Assembly (NCBI RefSeq): GCF_003131205.1
Contig: NZ_QFFY01000003.1
Coordinates: 1-64,000, forward strand
Reading direction: 5' to 3'
Source of the DNA: Occallatibacter savannae
Lineage (GTDB): Bacteria; Acidobacteriota; Terriglobia; Terriglobales; Acidobacteriaceae
Length of the DNA stretch: 64,000 bases
Below, piece after piece: positions 15,099 to 23,457 of this stretch. The notes under the pieces were generated by a model. The model had not been told where the DNA came from, searched no databases, and was given only the letters and a program-made list of their open reading frames with translations. Each line of letters opens with the position of its first letter. Positions within the stretch are counted from its first letter, which is position 1. The translations under genes were made by a program, and so were the position numbers.

Positions 15099-17264
15099 AT
15101 GGCCCGAACAAAGCAGAAACAAAAGCTCTTCACCGGACGCGACCACTCCTGGATGCAGTTCAACCGGCGCGTCCTCGAAGAAGCCGAAGACCCCACCAAC
15201 CCCCTCCTGGAACGGGTCAAGTTTCTCGCCATCACCGGATCGAACCTCGACGAATACGTCGAAATCCGTCAGGCCAGTCTCATGCAGCGCATCGAGGACG
15301 GCTATCGCGAGCCCGGCTACGACGGCCTCCGCCCCGACGAATCCCTCGCCGCCCTCACAGCAGAAATCCACAGCTTCGTCGAAGCCCAGTACCGCTGCTG
15401 GAACGATCTCCTACTCCCCGAGCTCCGCAAGCAGGGCATCCGCCTTCTCGAGTGGGAAGAACTAGACGACGACCAGCGCACCTACGCGCAGAGCTACTTT
15501 CAGCGTGATGTCGACCCGCTCCTCACCCCCATTGCGATCGATCCCGCGCATCCCTTCCCTCGCGTCCTTAATAAGGCTCTCTGCCTTGCCCTGCTCCTCC
15601 GCCGCAAGCGCAAATCCTCCGGCCCCCTCGTCCTCGGCGTCGTCACCGTTCCCCGCGCGCTTCCCCGCTTCGTGCGCCTCCCCGCCGAAGACGGCAAGTT
15701 CGACTACCTCCTGCTGCAGGACCTCATCGCCCAGAACCTCGGAGGCATGTATCGCGGCTACGAGGTGCAATCCCGCGTCGCCTTCCGCGTCACGCGCAAT
15801 TCAAACCTCTACATCGAAGAAGAAGAAGCCCGCTCCCTGCTCGAAACCGTCCGCGTCGAACTGACTAACCGCCGCAAAGGCGACTCCGTCCGTCTCGAAA
15901 TCGAAGCCGGAGCCGATGCCGAAATCGTCGAGCGCCTCCGCGTCAATTTCGAACTCGACGAAGATCAGGTCTTCCGCGGCGAAGGCCCCGTCAATTTATC
16001 GCGCGTGATGTTCTTCTACAGCGACATCAACCGCCCCGACCTCAAGTACCCGCCATTCACCGCGCGAGCCCTTCACCTCAGCCGCAAGTCAACCAACATC
16101 TTCGACGAGCTCCGCCAGCACGACGTTCTGCTCCACCACCCCTACGACTCCTACGAGGCCGTCGTCGACTTCATCCAGCAAGGCGCTGAAGACCCCGCCG
16201 TCGTCAGCATGAAGCAGACCCTCTACCGCACCAGCCAGGACTCGCCTGTCTTCTCCGCCCTCACTGAAGCCGCCGCCACCAAGGAGGCCACGCTCGTCGT
16301 CGAACTCATGGCTCGCTTCGACGAAGCCTCCAACATCCGCTGGGCCCGCAGCATGGAAGACGCCGGAGTCCAGGTCTTCCACGGCGTGGTCGGGCTCAAG
16401 ACGCATTGCAAGCTCGCCCTCCTGGTTCGTCGCGACGAAGACGGCGTCACCCGCCGCTACTGCCATCTCGGCACGGGCAATTACAACCCCATCACCGCGC
16501 GCTTCTACACCGACCTCAGCCTCCTCACCTGCGATCCGCAGATCACCGAGCGCGTGCACATGGTCTTCAACTACCTCACCGCGCATGCCGAAATCGACGA
16601 CTACAGCCCGCTCCTCGTCGCTCCTCTCACCATGGCCGAGAGCTTCCTCCGCCTCATCCGCCGCGAAATGGAGCATGCGCGCGCCGGCCGTCCCGCTCAC
16701 ATCATCGCCAAGATGAATGCCCTGCTCGAGCCCAGCGTGATCGAAGCCCTCTACGACGCGTCCAACGCAGGTGTCGAAGTCGATCTCATCATCCGCGGTC
16801 TCTCCATCCTCCGTCCCGGAGTTCCCGGCCTCTCCAGCCGCATCCGCGTCCGCTCCATCGTCGGCCGCTTTCTCGAGCACTCCCGTATCTTCCACTTCGA
16901 AAACGGCGGCGACGACGAAACCTACCTCGGCTCGGCCGACTGGATGCCCCGCAACCTCTTCGAACGCTGCGAAGTCGTCTTCCCCGTCAAAGACCCCGCC
17001 GTCAAAGCCCGCATCCACGACGAGATCCTGCCCGCCTACCTCGCCGACACCATCAAAGCCCGTCTCCAGCAACCCGACGGCACATACCGGCGCGCCCCTT
17101 CCTCCAAAGAAAATCCCGTCTTCAGCGCGCAGGATTTTCTCATGAAGCTCGCCGAAGGCAAGGCCGACATCAGCGCCATCCCCAAAGCCAGGGAGCTCGT
17201 CTCCGCCGCACCGCGCGCGAAATCAAAAAAGAAAGCTGCCGAGCCGGCGCACGCCGCAGACTGA
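15099..17264 (+). CDS. ppk1: Polyphosphate kinase 1
   Basis: A 721-residue enzyme that reversibly transfers the ATP gamma-phosphate onto polyphosphate. All four Ppk1 domains are seen: N-terminal (SWMQFNRRVLEEAEDP), head, and the two phospholipase-D-like C domains. The phosphorylated histidine is His436 in GLKTHCKLALL and the second catalytic histidine is His599 in SRIFHFENGGDDE; HLGTGNYNP is also typical. Length matches the family. The C-terminal 20 residues are Lys/Ala-rich. The gene has its own upstream region of 231 bases, divergent from the sigma-like gene. Ppx and CHAD genes lie 11-15 kb away in the same window. Confidence 0.97.
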   Translation: MARTKQKQKLFTGRDHSWMQFNRRVLEEAEDPTNPLLERVKFLAITGSNLDEYVEIRQASLMQRIEDGYREPGYDGLRPDESLAALTAEIHSFVEAQYRCWNDLLLPELRKQGIRLLEWEELDDDQRTYAQSYFQRDVDPLLTPIAIDPAHPFPRVLNKALCLALLLRRKRKSSGPLVLGVVTVPRALPRFVRLPAEDGKFDYLLLQDLIAQNLGGMYRGYEVQSRVAFRVTRNSNLYIEEEEARSLLETVRVELTNRRKGDSVRLEIEAGADAEIVERLRVNFELDEDQVFRGEGPVNLSRVMFFYSDINRPDLKYPPFTARALHLSRKSTNIFDELRQHDVLLHHPYDSYEAVVDFIQQGAEDPAVVSMKQTLYRTSQDSPVFSALTEAAATKEATLVVELMARFDEASNIRWARSMEDAGVQVFHGVVGLKTHCKLALLVRRDEDGVTRRYCHLGTGNYNPITARFYTDLSLLTCDPQITERVHMVFNYLTAHAEIDDYSPLLVAPLTMAESFLRLIRREMEHARAGRPAHIIAKMNALLEPSVIEALYDASNAGVEVDLIIRGLSILRPGVPGLSSRIRVRSIVGRFLEHSRIFHFENGGDDETYLGSADWMPRNLFERCEVVFPVKDPAVKARIHDEILPAYLADTIKARLQQPDGTYRRAPSSKENPVFSAQDFLMKLAEGKADISAIPKARELVSAAPRAKSKKKAAEPAHAAD

Positions 17265-17422
17265 AACTCCGCTCCAACACACCCTTCTCTCTCCGATTGC
17301 ATCCTACTCGCCGTCATGGGACGTTTTCGGCGTGGTACTGCCTGCCGCACCGCTCCGCGCAACTCGTGCGACCCGGCTTCCATCCCCGGAAGCTCCTCCC
17401 ATACCTCAATCAGGAGAAAATC

Positions 17423-17947
17423 ATGAAGCGTACTTTCGCCGCAGTCTACTGCATCGTCCTCGCCTCCGTTCCCGCGCTCGCCCAGAAGAAAGCCGCCGCC
17501 GAAAAGGCCGGATCAGATCAGCAATTCGTCGACTTCGCCGCACAGACCGACATGATGGAAGCCAACCTCGGCCAGCTCGCCGCCAACGCCGCCTCTTCGC
17601 AGCAGGTCAAAGACTACGCATCAACTCTGGTCACAGATCACACCACCGACTACGGCCAGCTCTCCACTGCCGCAAAGCAGGCGAACCTCACCGTCCCCAA
17701 CGCCATCGACACCGAGCACAACAAGATGCTTGCCCCATTCCAGAAGCTCAAGGGCGCAGCCTTCGATCACAAATACGCGCAGGAGATGGTCATGGGCCAC
17801 ACCAAGGCCATCGCGATGTACAAGAAGGAAGCCGAGAGCGGCCAGAACGACGCGCTCAAAAACTACGCACAGACCGCCCTCCCCGTCCTCGAGAAGCACC
17901 TCACAGGCGCGAAGGATCTGGAGAAAGCCAAATCCTCTGGCAAGTAG
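17423..17947 (+). CDS. Exported DUF4142 (ferritin-like) protein
   Basis: A 174-residue exported protein. The signal peptide is residues 1-19 (ending ALAQ). The mature part is a four-helix bundle of the DUF4142 kind: QQFVDFAAQTDMMEANLGQLAA, YASTLVTDHTTDYGQL, FDHKYAQEMVMGHTKAIAMYKKEA and a closing LPVLEKHL helix. The DH and GHTKA segments provide the His residues typical of the family. The start at 17423 has a strong CAGGAG seven bases upstream. The much longer frame upstream is an out-of-frame shadow of ppk1. It precedes another small gene by 40 bases. Confidence 0.87.
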   Translation: MKRTFAAVYCIVLASVPALAQKKAAAEKAGSDQQFVDFAAQTDMMEANLGQLAANAASSQQVKDYASTLVTDHTTDYGQLSTAAKQANLTVPNAIDTEHNKMLAPFQKLKGAAFDHKYAQEMVMGHTKAIAMYKKEAESGQNDALKNYAQTALPVLEKHLTGAKDLEKAKSSGK

Positions 17948-17987
17948 GGCAGCCTCTCACGCATCCAAAACGCCCAGGAGAAACGTC

Positions 17988-18191
17988 ATGCCCGAACAGC
18001 CGCCTGATCCTCTGCACTACGATATGAAGATCCCGCCCGAGCCCGATCACAACAAGCAACACGCACCCGAGAAGCCCGCCTCCGACGAGAACGAAGATGC
18101 CTCTCAAACGGCTCGCGACACCAGCGTAGTCAGAGGATCCGACAAAAACGCCGAGCCCCAGGGCGGCCGAGGCAACAATGACCGCCAATGA
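17988..18191 (+). CDS. Small hydrophilic disordered protein
   Basis: A 67-residue, very polar peptide rich in Pro, Glu, Asp, Asn and Gln, with no hydrophobic core (HYDMKIPPEPDH, DENEDASQTARD and a GGRGNNDRQ end). It is likely disordered. AGGAG lies seven bases before the ATG, and it follows the DUF4142 gene by 40 bases, so the two are probably co-transcribed. The composition resembles small stress-linked hydrophilins, but I do not recognise a family and assign no function. Confidence 0.6.
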   Translation: MPEQPPDPLHYDMKIPPEPDHNKQHAPEKPASDENEDASQTARDTSVVRGSDKNAEPQGGRGNNDRQ

Positions 18192-18281
18192 CCAGCGATT
18201 GACGTAACTTCAATCCTTGTAGAAGACTCCCATTCACAGTGCGGCTGCCTCCAACAGCGGCCCCGCTGTGGTGGAGGTCAG

Positions 18282-19031
18282 ATGATCGCACGTCGTATCA
18301 GTCGCCGCCCTGCCGAGTGGCACGTCACCAAAAACGAACTCAGCCGCCCCTGGCTTCTTCCCCTTCGCCGCATTGAATGGATCTTCGAGTGGATCGCCTA
18401 CGGCCTAAGCCGCTGGAGCTTCCTCGAGGTCCTCGAATATCTCGGCAGCCTCTCGATCCTCGTCGGCATCATCTTCTACTTCAGCGAAAGCGGCGACCGC
18501 ATCAAGCTGCGCCACTACCAGGCGTGGCAGGTCATCAACACCGCCCAGGGCAAAGGCGGCAGCGGCGGTCGCATTGAGGCCCTCCAGGAACTCAACGCCG
18601 ACAAAGTCCCCCTCGTCGGCGTCAACGTCTCCTCCGCTTTTCTCCAGGGTGTGCACCTCGAGCGCGCCAACCTGCTCCGCGCCGACATGAGCGCCGCCGA
18701 CCTTCGCGGAAGCGCCCTGCTTCACGCCGACCTCACCTTTGCCAATCTGCAATCTGCCAACTTCAGAGGCAGCGATCTCCGCGATGCAAACCTCGCAGAC
18801 GCCAACCTCTCCGACTCAGACCTGGTCGGCAGCAATCTCTCCGGAGCACAACTTGACAACGCAAATCTCTCCTCCGCAGACCTGCGCAATGCAAACCTTC
18901 AGAACATCGCCTGGCAGCGAATCGCCGCCTTCAAATCCGCCAACATTGCCGGAGTGATGAACGCCCCAGCCGGCTTCCGCGACTGGGCACTCAAAAACGG
19001 AGCGCTGGAAAAAGCAGACGGCGACAACTGA
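18282..19031 (+). CDS. Membrane-anchored pentapeptide-repeat protein
   Basis: A 249-residue protein. Residues 1-50 are cytosolic and basic; a transmembrane helix covers about 51-70 (YLGSLSILVGIIFYF). A charged linker is followed by about twenty pentapeptide repeats of the A(D/N)Lxx kind (about 115-225), which fold as a right-handed four-sided beta helix. The tail is short. GGAGG sits seven bases before the ATG. Pentapeptide-repeat proteins act as scaffolds or, in the Qnr group, as DNA mimics; this one has a membrane anchor, so a scaffold role is likelier. It stands alone between repeat-poor spacers. Confidence 0.85.
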   Translation: MIARRISRRPAEWHVTKNELSRPWLLPLRRIEWIFEWIAYGLSRWSFLEVLEYLGSLSILVGIIFYFSESGDRIKLRHYQAWQVINTAQGKGGSGGRIEALQELNADKVPLVGVNVSSAFLQGVHLERANLLRADMSAADLRGSALLHADLTFANLQSANFRGSDLRDANLADANLSDSDLVGSNLSGAQLDNANLSSADLRNANLQNIAWQRIAAFKSANIAGVMNAPAGFRDWALKNGALEKADGDN

Positions 19032-19034
19032 CCT

Positions 19035-20126
19035 CTACGCCGCACTCTCCTCGTTCCGCTCGGCACTTTGCCCGCTCGCAAGGCGCGTCACGCACCACGT
19101 CGGCGTCTTTTCCATGTGCCAGATCTGCTTATACCCTTCATCCCCGCGCAGCATGTCGATTGTCGCCACACCTTCTCCAGCCGCGCGCTCGACAGCATAC
19201 GCAATCAGCAGCGTCCCCGGCCTCAACTCCGCATGATCCGGCGAATAGGCAGTGATATAGAAATACTGCGTGCGCCCATTCCGCCCCGGCCTCTCCCGAT
19301 CGATCAGCGAATACAGAACCGCGATTACTTCCCCATTCAACTTCAGCGCTATCAGCCGCAGCAAACCCGCTTCGAGCAGCAGCGGAATCGCATCCCGATG
19401 CCAATCGACAACACGTTCGTCCACCAGCACGCCCTCTTCGCCGCGCGTCTGCCATCGCTCCCTGTGCAGCCGTCGCAATCTCTCGAAGATCTCCTCCCAG
19501 TTCGACTCATCCGCCGCCACCAGCTCAAGCTTTCCTTCCCGGAGCGCGCGATTGCGGTAGTACATCGCATTCCGCCGAATCTTCTGCGGCAGCTCCCCCA
19601 TCCTTACCGCCGCCATCCGCGAACACCCCTCCGCCTCCGACAAAAAAACCGGGCCGCCCTCCGCTCCGACCCCAAGTCCCTCTTCCCTGGTCCCTAGTCC
19701 CTGCTTTCTCATTCCTTCCAACATCCGCGAGTGCCCCGGCACCTGCGTCGCGCAGAACTCATCGTGCTCCACGCCATCCAGCAGAAACTCCACCGCCCCG
19801 CCAATCTCCTCCGTCGCACACTCAGGCGCAAACACCCCGTCCAGATAATCCGTCGTTCCCACGCCGATCGGAAGCAGCTGCCGCTTGCGTGCCTTCGCAT
19901 CTTCGTACACGTAGAACGGAAGAAACCCGATCGCCTGTCCATCGCGTTCCATCACCACTGCGCACAGCTCGTCATTCCCGAACTGCCGCCACCACGGCAG
20001 CAGCCACTCCGGGCTCTGAAATGGAAGCGCATCCGGATCCCGCGCCCACAAGCTCCGCCACGCCGGAACAAACCTCTCCAAATCCTCGCTGCTCTTCAGG
20101 AAGCGATACTGAACTGCGCTCTGCAC
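19035..20126 (-). CDS. BioF2/CelD-type GNAT acyltransferase
   Basis: A 363-residue GNAT (Acetyltransf_6, CelD/FemAB-like) protein. The N-terminal half contains LPFQSPEWLLPWWRQFG and an AIGFLPFYV acyl-binding strand; the C-terminal half carries LRRLHRERWQTRGEEGV, LKLNGEVIAVLYSL and GTLLIAYAVERAAGEGVATIDMLRGDEGYKQIW, all typical. It likely modifies exopolysaccharide or a capsule precursor. The start is GTG at 20126 and overlaps the glycosyltransferase gene by 31 bases. An in-frame low-complexity segment (about residues 142-165, GLGTREEGLG) is made of the GTCCCTA-type repeat at 19676-19706, read in reverse. Confidence 0.82.
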   Translation of the reverse strand: MQSAVQYRFLKSSEDLERFVPAWRSLWARDPDALPFQSPEWLLPWWRQFGNDELCAVVMERDGQAIGFLPFYVYEDAKARKRQLLPIGVGTTDYLDGVFAPECATEEIGGAVEFLLDGVEHDEFCATQVPGHSRMLEGMRKQGLGTREEGLGVGAEGGPVFLSEAEGCSRMAAVRMGELPQKIRRNAMYYRNRALREGKLELVAADESNWEEIFERLRRLHRERWQTRGEEGVLVDERVVDWHRDAIPLLLEAGLLRLIALKLNGEVIAVLYSLIDRERPGRNGRTQYFYITAYSPDHAELRPGTLLIAYAVERAAGEGVATIDMLRGDEGYKQIWHMEKTPTWCVTRLASGQSAERNEESAA

Positions 20127-21178
20127 TGGTGTGGGGCCCCTTCCTGCAGGATCCTGCGATACAAATCGAAGTACCGCTCCACCATGCGTCGCTTTGAGAA
20201 TCGCCTCTCCGCAGCTTCATGGCACGCCGTCGGCGAAATCGCATCCACCTTCCCGATCGCCTCCGCCATCTCGTCCACGCCGTTCACCAGGAACCCCGTC
20301 ACGCCGTCCTCGACGATCTCCGGCAGCGCGCCAGACCGGTACGCAATCACGGGCGTTCCAGCAGCCAGCGCCTCCATCGCCACCAGCGAACTCGTCTCCG
20401 GGGCCACCGTTGGATGCAGAAGACACCTCGCCTCTGCCAGCATCTGCTGCCGGCGCTCCGGCGTGAGCGGTCCTGCAAACTCATGCCTCACGTCCGCGCC
20501 CTTTTCCAGTTGCGGCGCAATCTTCTCTTCGAAATATTCCTGATGAGCGCGGTAGGGATACACCTGCCCGCCGATCACCACCCGCATACTCGCCTTCGTC
20601 CCTGCCTCCAACGCGCTGTGCGCATTCTTCTCCGGACAAATCCGACCCATCACCAGCGCAAAGTCCGACCTCTTCACTTCATGCAGCGGCAGAACGTCAA
20701 CTCCGTTCTCGATCACCGGCGCATCGCCGAACACCGGAACCCCCGCGCGCTTCTGACTCTCTGACACATAGCAGAAATGCGCGTGCCCCTTGTAGCTCCT
20801 CATCGTCCCCTGTTCGTACCATTCCACCGGCATATGCAGCGTGATCAGCACCGGTATCTCCGGCGAAAATTCATATCCATACAGATCCATGCTGTGCACA
20901 TGCACCAGATCCACAGTCTCTGAAGCCAGCGCACGATCCACTGCCGCATGAAACTCCTTCCGGCACCACGCACCATCCGCCTCATCCAGCGTGCCCCGCT
21001 TCGGCAGCGGTACTGCGAACAACTCGCCCGCCGGCCTCGATCCTTCACATGCCACCACCAGCGAACGATCGTCCGCCGCCACAATCGCCTGATCGAGATC
21101 CCACAAAATCTGCTCCGCGCCTCCAACGAGATTAGGCCCGACCGGTGCAAACGGATATGCAATGCTTAGAACCCTCAT
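20096..21178 (-). CDS. GT4-family glycosyltransferase
   Basis: A 360-residue GT-B fold retaining glycosyltransferase. The N-terminus MRVLSIAYPFAPVGPNLVGGAEQILWDLD is the acceptor-side Rossmann opening. The donor-side half has ALVMGRICPEKN, and APETSSLVAMEALAAGTPVIAYRSGALPEIV is the E-x7-E motif region. The chosen ATG at 21178 overlaps the deacetylase stop codon (TGATG), with GAGGG eight bases upstream; a GTG one codon earlier is the alternative. It sits between a sugar deacetylase and an acyltransferase, implying one glycan-assembly operon. The sugar cannot be read. Confidence 0.9.
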   Translation of the reverse strand: MRVLSIAYPFAPVGPNLVGGAEQILWDLDQAIVAADDRSLVVACEGSRPAGELFAVPLPKRGTLDEADGAWCRKEFHAAVDRALASETVDLVHVHSMDLYGYEFSPEIPVLITLHMPVEWYEQGTMRSYKGHAHFCYVSESQKRAGVPVFGDAPVIENGVDVLPLHEVKRSDFALVMGRICPEKNAHSALEAGTKASMRVVIGGQVYPYRAHQEYFEEKIAPQLEKGADVRHEFAGPLTPERRQQMLAEARCLLHPTVAPETSSLVAMEALAAGTPVIAYRSGALPEIVEDGVTGFLVNGVDEMAEAIGKVDAISPTACHEAAERRFSKRRMVERYFDLYRRILQEGAPHQCRAQFSIAS

Positions 21179-22089
21179 CACAACGCCCTCGCTGCATCGT
21201 TCTCGAGCTCACCTTCCGCCTCCTCAGCGAGTTGACAGAATCTCTCTGAAGTCATGCCCCACGGATAGTTCTCATACAGCAACTTCCCCGAATGCGGCGG
21301 ATGCGTAAAGTCATATACCGGCGCAATCCGAAACCGTTCCCACGCGTCATCGAACCCTTTGAGGGTTTCCCGCTGCGATACGAAGCACGCCATCAACTTG
21401 CGCTTTTGTGCCCGCTCCTCTTCAGAAAGCTCATACGCAATCTCCGGCATCCAGCCGTCCAGCCTCAGGAACCTCCCCGCTTCGAACCCCGTTCGACCCG
21501 CATGGTAGAAAGGCGCCTCCAGCACCAGCGGTCTTCTGCCTCCTCGCGCTCTATTCATCTCCACCGCGTGATGTACCGCAAATGCGCACGCATCGTGATC
21601 CGGATGCCCGCCCTCGTAGGGATGAGTGAAGATGATCTCCGGCTCGCGCAGCGCGACCTGCTCTGCGATCTGCCGGGTAATCTCCGTCAAATGCAAACCC
21701 GCTTCCTGGTCGCGGAAATGCAGGCCCACGCTGCTCGCGCGCTGCAACCCCGCTTCCTGAAACATACGTGCCAGTTCCGCGGCTCGCGCCTCACGATAAT
21801 CGTCCAGGCTCTTGAACCCATGCGCCCGGCTGTCTTCTTCGTTCCGAGGAGCGCCGTCCGTCACATGTACAAAATGTGCTCCGTCGAGGCGCTCCATCCG
21901 CGCCCCAAGCGCGATCGTCTCATCGTCCGCGTGCGCCACCACCACCATGGCGCACGGCATTACCATCTCGGAACCCGCTGGCGCGGTGCCCCGTCTTAGC
22001 AAATCTTCTGCCGCTATCGTCGATTGCGCGGGGCCCACGTGCAGTTCTGATGCGCTGAGTTCCTCCTGCGCTGCCACTCCCCTCGCCAT
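21178..22089 (-). CDS. PIG-L/LmbE-family deacetylase
   Basis: A 303-residue zinc-dependent N-deacetylase of the PIG-L family, expected to remove an acetyl group from an N-acetylated sugar. The family motif AHPDDE appears as AHADDE (about 52-57), keeping the His and Asp zinc ligands, and the third ligand region HPDHD is intact. Other landmarks are HVTDGAPRNEED and TSERFCQLAEE. The N-terminal 40 residues may be an over-extension; MVMPCAMVVV is an alternative start. It is the first gene of the deacetylase-glycosyltransferase-GNAT operon and is divergent from the HNH gene. Confidence 0.87.
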   Translation of the reverse strand: MARGVAAQEELSASELHVGPAQSTIAAEDLLRRGTAPAGSEMVMPCAMVVVAHADDETIALGARMERLDGAHFVHVTDGAPRNEEDSRAHGFKSLDDYREARAAELARMFQEAGLQRASSVGLHFRDQEAGLHLTEITRQIAEQVALREPEIIFTHPYEGGHPDHDACAFAVHHAVEMNRARGGRRPLVLEAPFYHAGRTGFEAGRFLRLDGWMPEIAYELSEEERAQKRKLMACFVSQRETLKGFDDAWERFRIAPVYDFTHPPHSGKLLYENYPWGMTSERFCQLAEEAEGELENDAARAL

Positions 22090-22176
22090 CGCCCCGACTT
22101 GCCGACTTTTGTACCCTCTTATCTCTCGAACCTCCGCTGTAAGTTCTCTCTGATTTACAAACTATCTGTGAGCACG

Positions 22177-22641
22177 ATGCGCGCCATGAAGGGTGGCTGG
22201 GTCGACCGCGGATCCGTTCCGCGCGGACCAAATGGCCGCGGGCTCTGTCGCTGGTGCTCCCTCGAAGTCCCCAAGAGGCGCTTCACCTTTTGCTCTGACT
22301 ACTGTGTTCACGAGTGGAAACTCCGCACTCAGCCTGCATACCTTCGCGAAAAAGTCTTCGAACGCGATCGCGGCATCTGCGCATCTTGCTCTACCGACAC
22401 CCTCGCCGCCGCACGAAAACTTCGCTTCTCGCGCGGAGCTGCTCGCGCAACACTCCTCATGCACTGGGGCTTGCGCACTCGCTCGCGCAAATCCCTCTGG
22501 GATGCCGACCATATCGTCCCCGTGATCGAAGGTGGCGGCGAGTGCGATCTCTCCAACATCCGCACGCTCTGCCTGCGCTGTCACCGCTCAGAAACAACCG
22601 CACTAAGAAAACGCATTCGCAGTAACGTGACTCTTCAGTAA
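22177..22641 (+). CDS. HNH endonuclease with N-terminal zinc finger
   Basis: A 154-residue protein. A first Cys cluster (CRWCSLEVPKRRFTFCSDYC, C-x2-C then C-x3-C) lies at about residues 23-43. A CASC pair is near 69. The HNH nuclease core is at about 108-147: DADHIVPVIEGGG with the general-base His, then NIRTLCLRCHRSET with the structural Cys pair and final His. All catalytic residues appear present. The start at 22177 was preferred over the upstream frame from 22099, which would overlap the divergent gene's promoter. There is no methylase, phage or restriction partner; three small paralogous genes follow on the same strand. Confidence 0.82.
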   Translation: MRAMKGGWVDRGSVPRGPNGRGLCRWCSLEVPKRRFTFCSDYCVHEWKLRTQPAYLREKVFERDRGICASCSTDTLAAARKLRFSRGAARATLLMHWGLRTRSRKSLWDADHIVPVIEGGGECDLSNIRTLCLRCHRSETTALRKRIRSNVTLQ

Positions 22642-22694
22642 AGATCGCCTGCCTTTCCACACGCACTCCAGAAAACCACTCGCACCTCCGATTG

Positions 22695-22713
22695 CATCTA
22701 TCGTGAATAGATG
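22695..22713. promoter_or_regulatory. Dyad upstream of the first small paralog
   Basis: CATCTAT (22695-22701) and ATAGATG (22707-22713) form a perfect 7-bp inverted repeat with a CGTGA spacer, 36 bases before the ATG at 22749. It could be an operator or a weak terminator of the HNH gene; no T-tract follows, so an operator is slightly likelier. Confidence 0.4.
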
Positions 22714-22748
22714 TTGTTCCACGAAATTAACCAATGGTGAGAAAGGTC

Positions 22749-22925
22749 ATGCCATACGAGATTCCGTTGAACGTTATAGAGATACTTAAAAGCACCCTGT
22801 ACCTTCTAGAGCACACCATCTACCCAGGCAAAGACGGCAAGACAGTAACCGACTTGAAGAGTTGTATTACAGGTGCGATCAACTCCCTCTCAGCTGAAGC
22901 CGCACAGGCACAGGGCGAAATCTAA
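22749..22925 (+). CDS. Small helical protein, first of three tandem paralogs
   Basis: A 58-residue soluble protein predicted to be two helices joined by a short loop. The start at 22749 has GAGAAAGG three to nine bases upstream and fits better than the ATG at 22734. Its segment VIEILKSTLYLLEHT lines up without gaps with LAETLRANLECVEET in the next gene and LIEVLRSTLEDVEQK in the third; the second halves also align (TDLKSC, LEFKNT, QELKLI). The three are therefore tandem paralogs. No family is recognised. Confidence 0.6.
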   Translation: MPYEIPLNVIEILKSTLYLLEHTIYPGKDGKTVTDLKSCITGAINSLSAEAAQAQGEI

Positions 22926-23007
22926 CCTCATTCCCTACCGGCGCGGGTGCTCACTCGTCCGCGCTCTCCTCTTCTCTTCATTTCTTTCCTCGCGGAAAGC
23001 ACTGGTC

Positions 23008-23051
23008 GTGACGAACGTCACCATCCCTCGAACCACCGTGACGAATGTCAC
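23008..23051. promoter_or_regulatory. Two tandem dyads GTGACGAAYGTCAC
   Basis: GTGAC-GAAC-GTCAC (23008-23021) and GTGAC-GAAT-GTCAC (23038-23051) are two perfect 5-bp-arm dyads differing in one spacer base, and both are followed by CA. Their centres are exactly 30 bases apart, close to three helical turns, so two dimers would sit on the same DNA face. They lie 54 bases before the chosen start of the second small paralog. Confidence 0.6.
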
Positions 23052-23104
23052 CAACTGTCCCGTTCAACTAGGCCAGAATTGTGGGACCATTTCTTGAAGA
23101 CAAA

Positions 23105-23296
23105 ATGCACGTGTTCACCACAATCTATCTGGCCGAAACGCTCCGCGCTAACCTCGAGTGTGTTGAAGAGACCGAGGGCCTGAATCAGCAGCACCCCGGA
23201 GTGCTGGAGTTCAAAAACACTCTGCGCGAACGGATCGCCATGCTCGAGAATCGCAACTTCTACGCCGACGACTCCGACATCGATCTGGACGACTAA
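23105..23296 (+). CDS. Small helical protein, second of three tandem paralogs
   Basis: A 63-residue acidic protein with two predicted helices (YLAETLRANLECVEETEG and LEFKNTLRERIAMLENR) and a very acidic C-terminus (DDSDIDLDD). It aligns gaplessly over about 42 residues with its two neighbours. The start chosen is the ATG at 23105; a GTG at 23081 would add eight residues. Two tandem dyads lie 54-97 bases upstream. No catalytic residue or known domain is seen. The function is unknown; small size and the acidic tail would fit a binding or anti-activator role, but that is speculation. Confidence 0.6.
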   Translation: MHVFTTIYLAETLRANLECVEETEGLNQQHPGVLEFKNTLRERIAMLENRNFYADDSDIDLDD

Positions 23297-23457
23297 GCCA
23301 CCGGGATCTCTCCCGCGCTTCACTCCTGGTGCTGGCTCGGACCAAGCACCGTCGCCTCTCCTATTCACTCCGCGTCATTTCCACGTTGTGAAATCCCCGC
23401 CCGCTTTTCGCGGACCTCGGCTATACCCCAGGTAGCTTTTCCGAATCCAACTTGGTG

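Noticed and set aside
16089..17072. A 327-codon minus-strand frame inside ppk1
   Set aside because: Val/Glu/Asp/Gly-rich shadow of the real + strand ppk1, which carries all catalytic residues.
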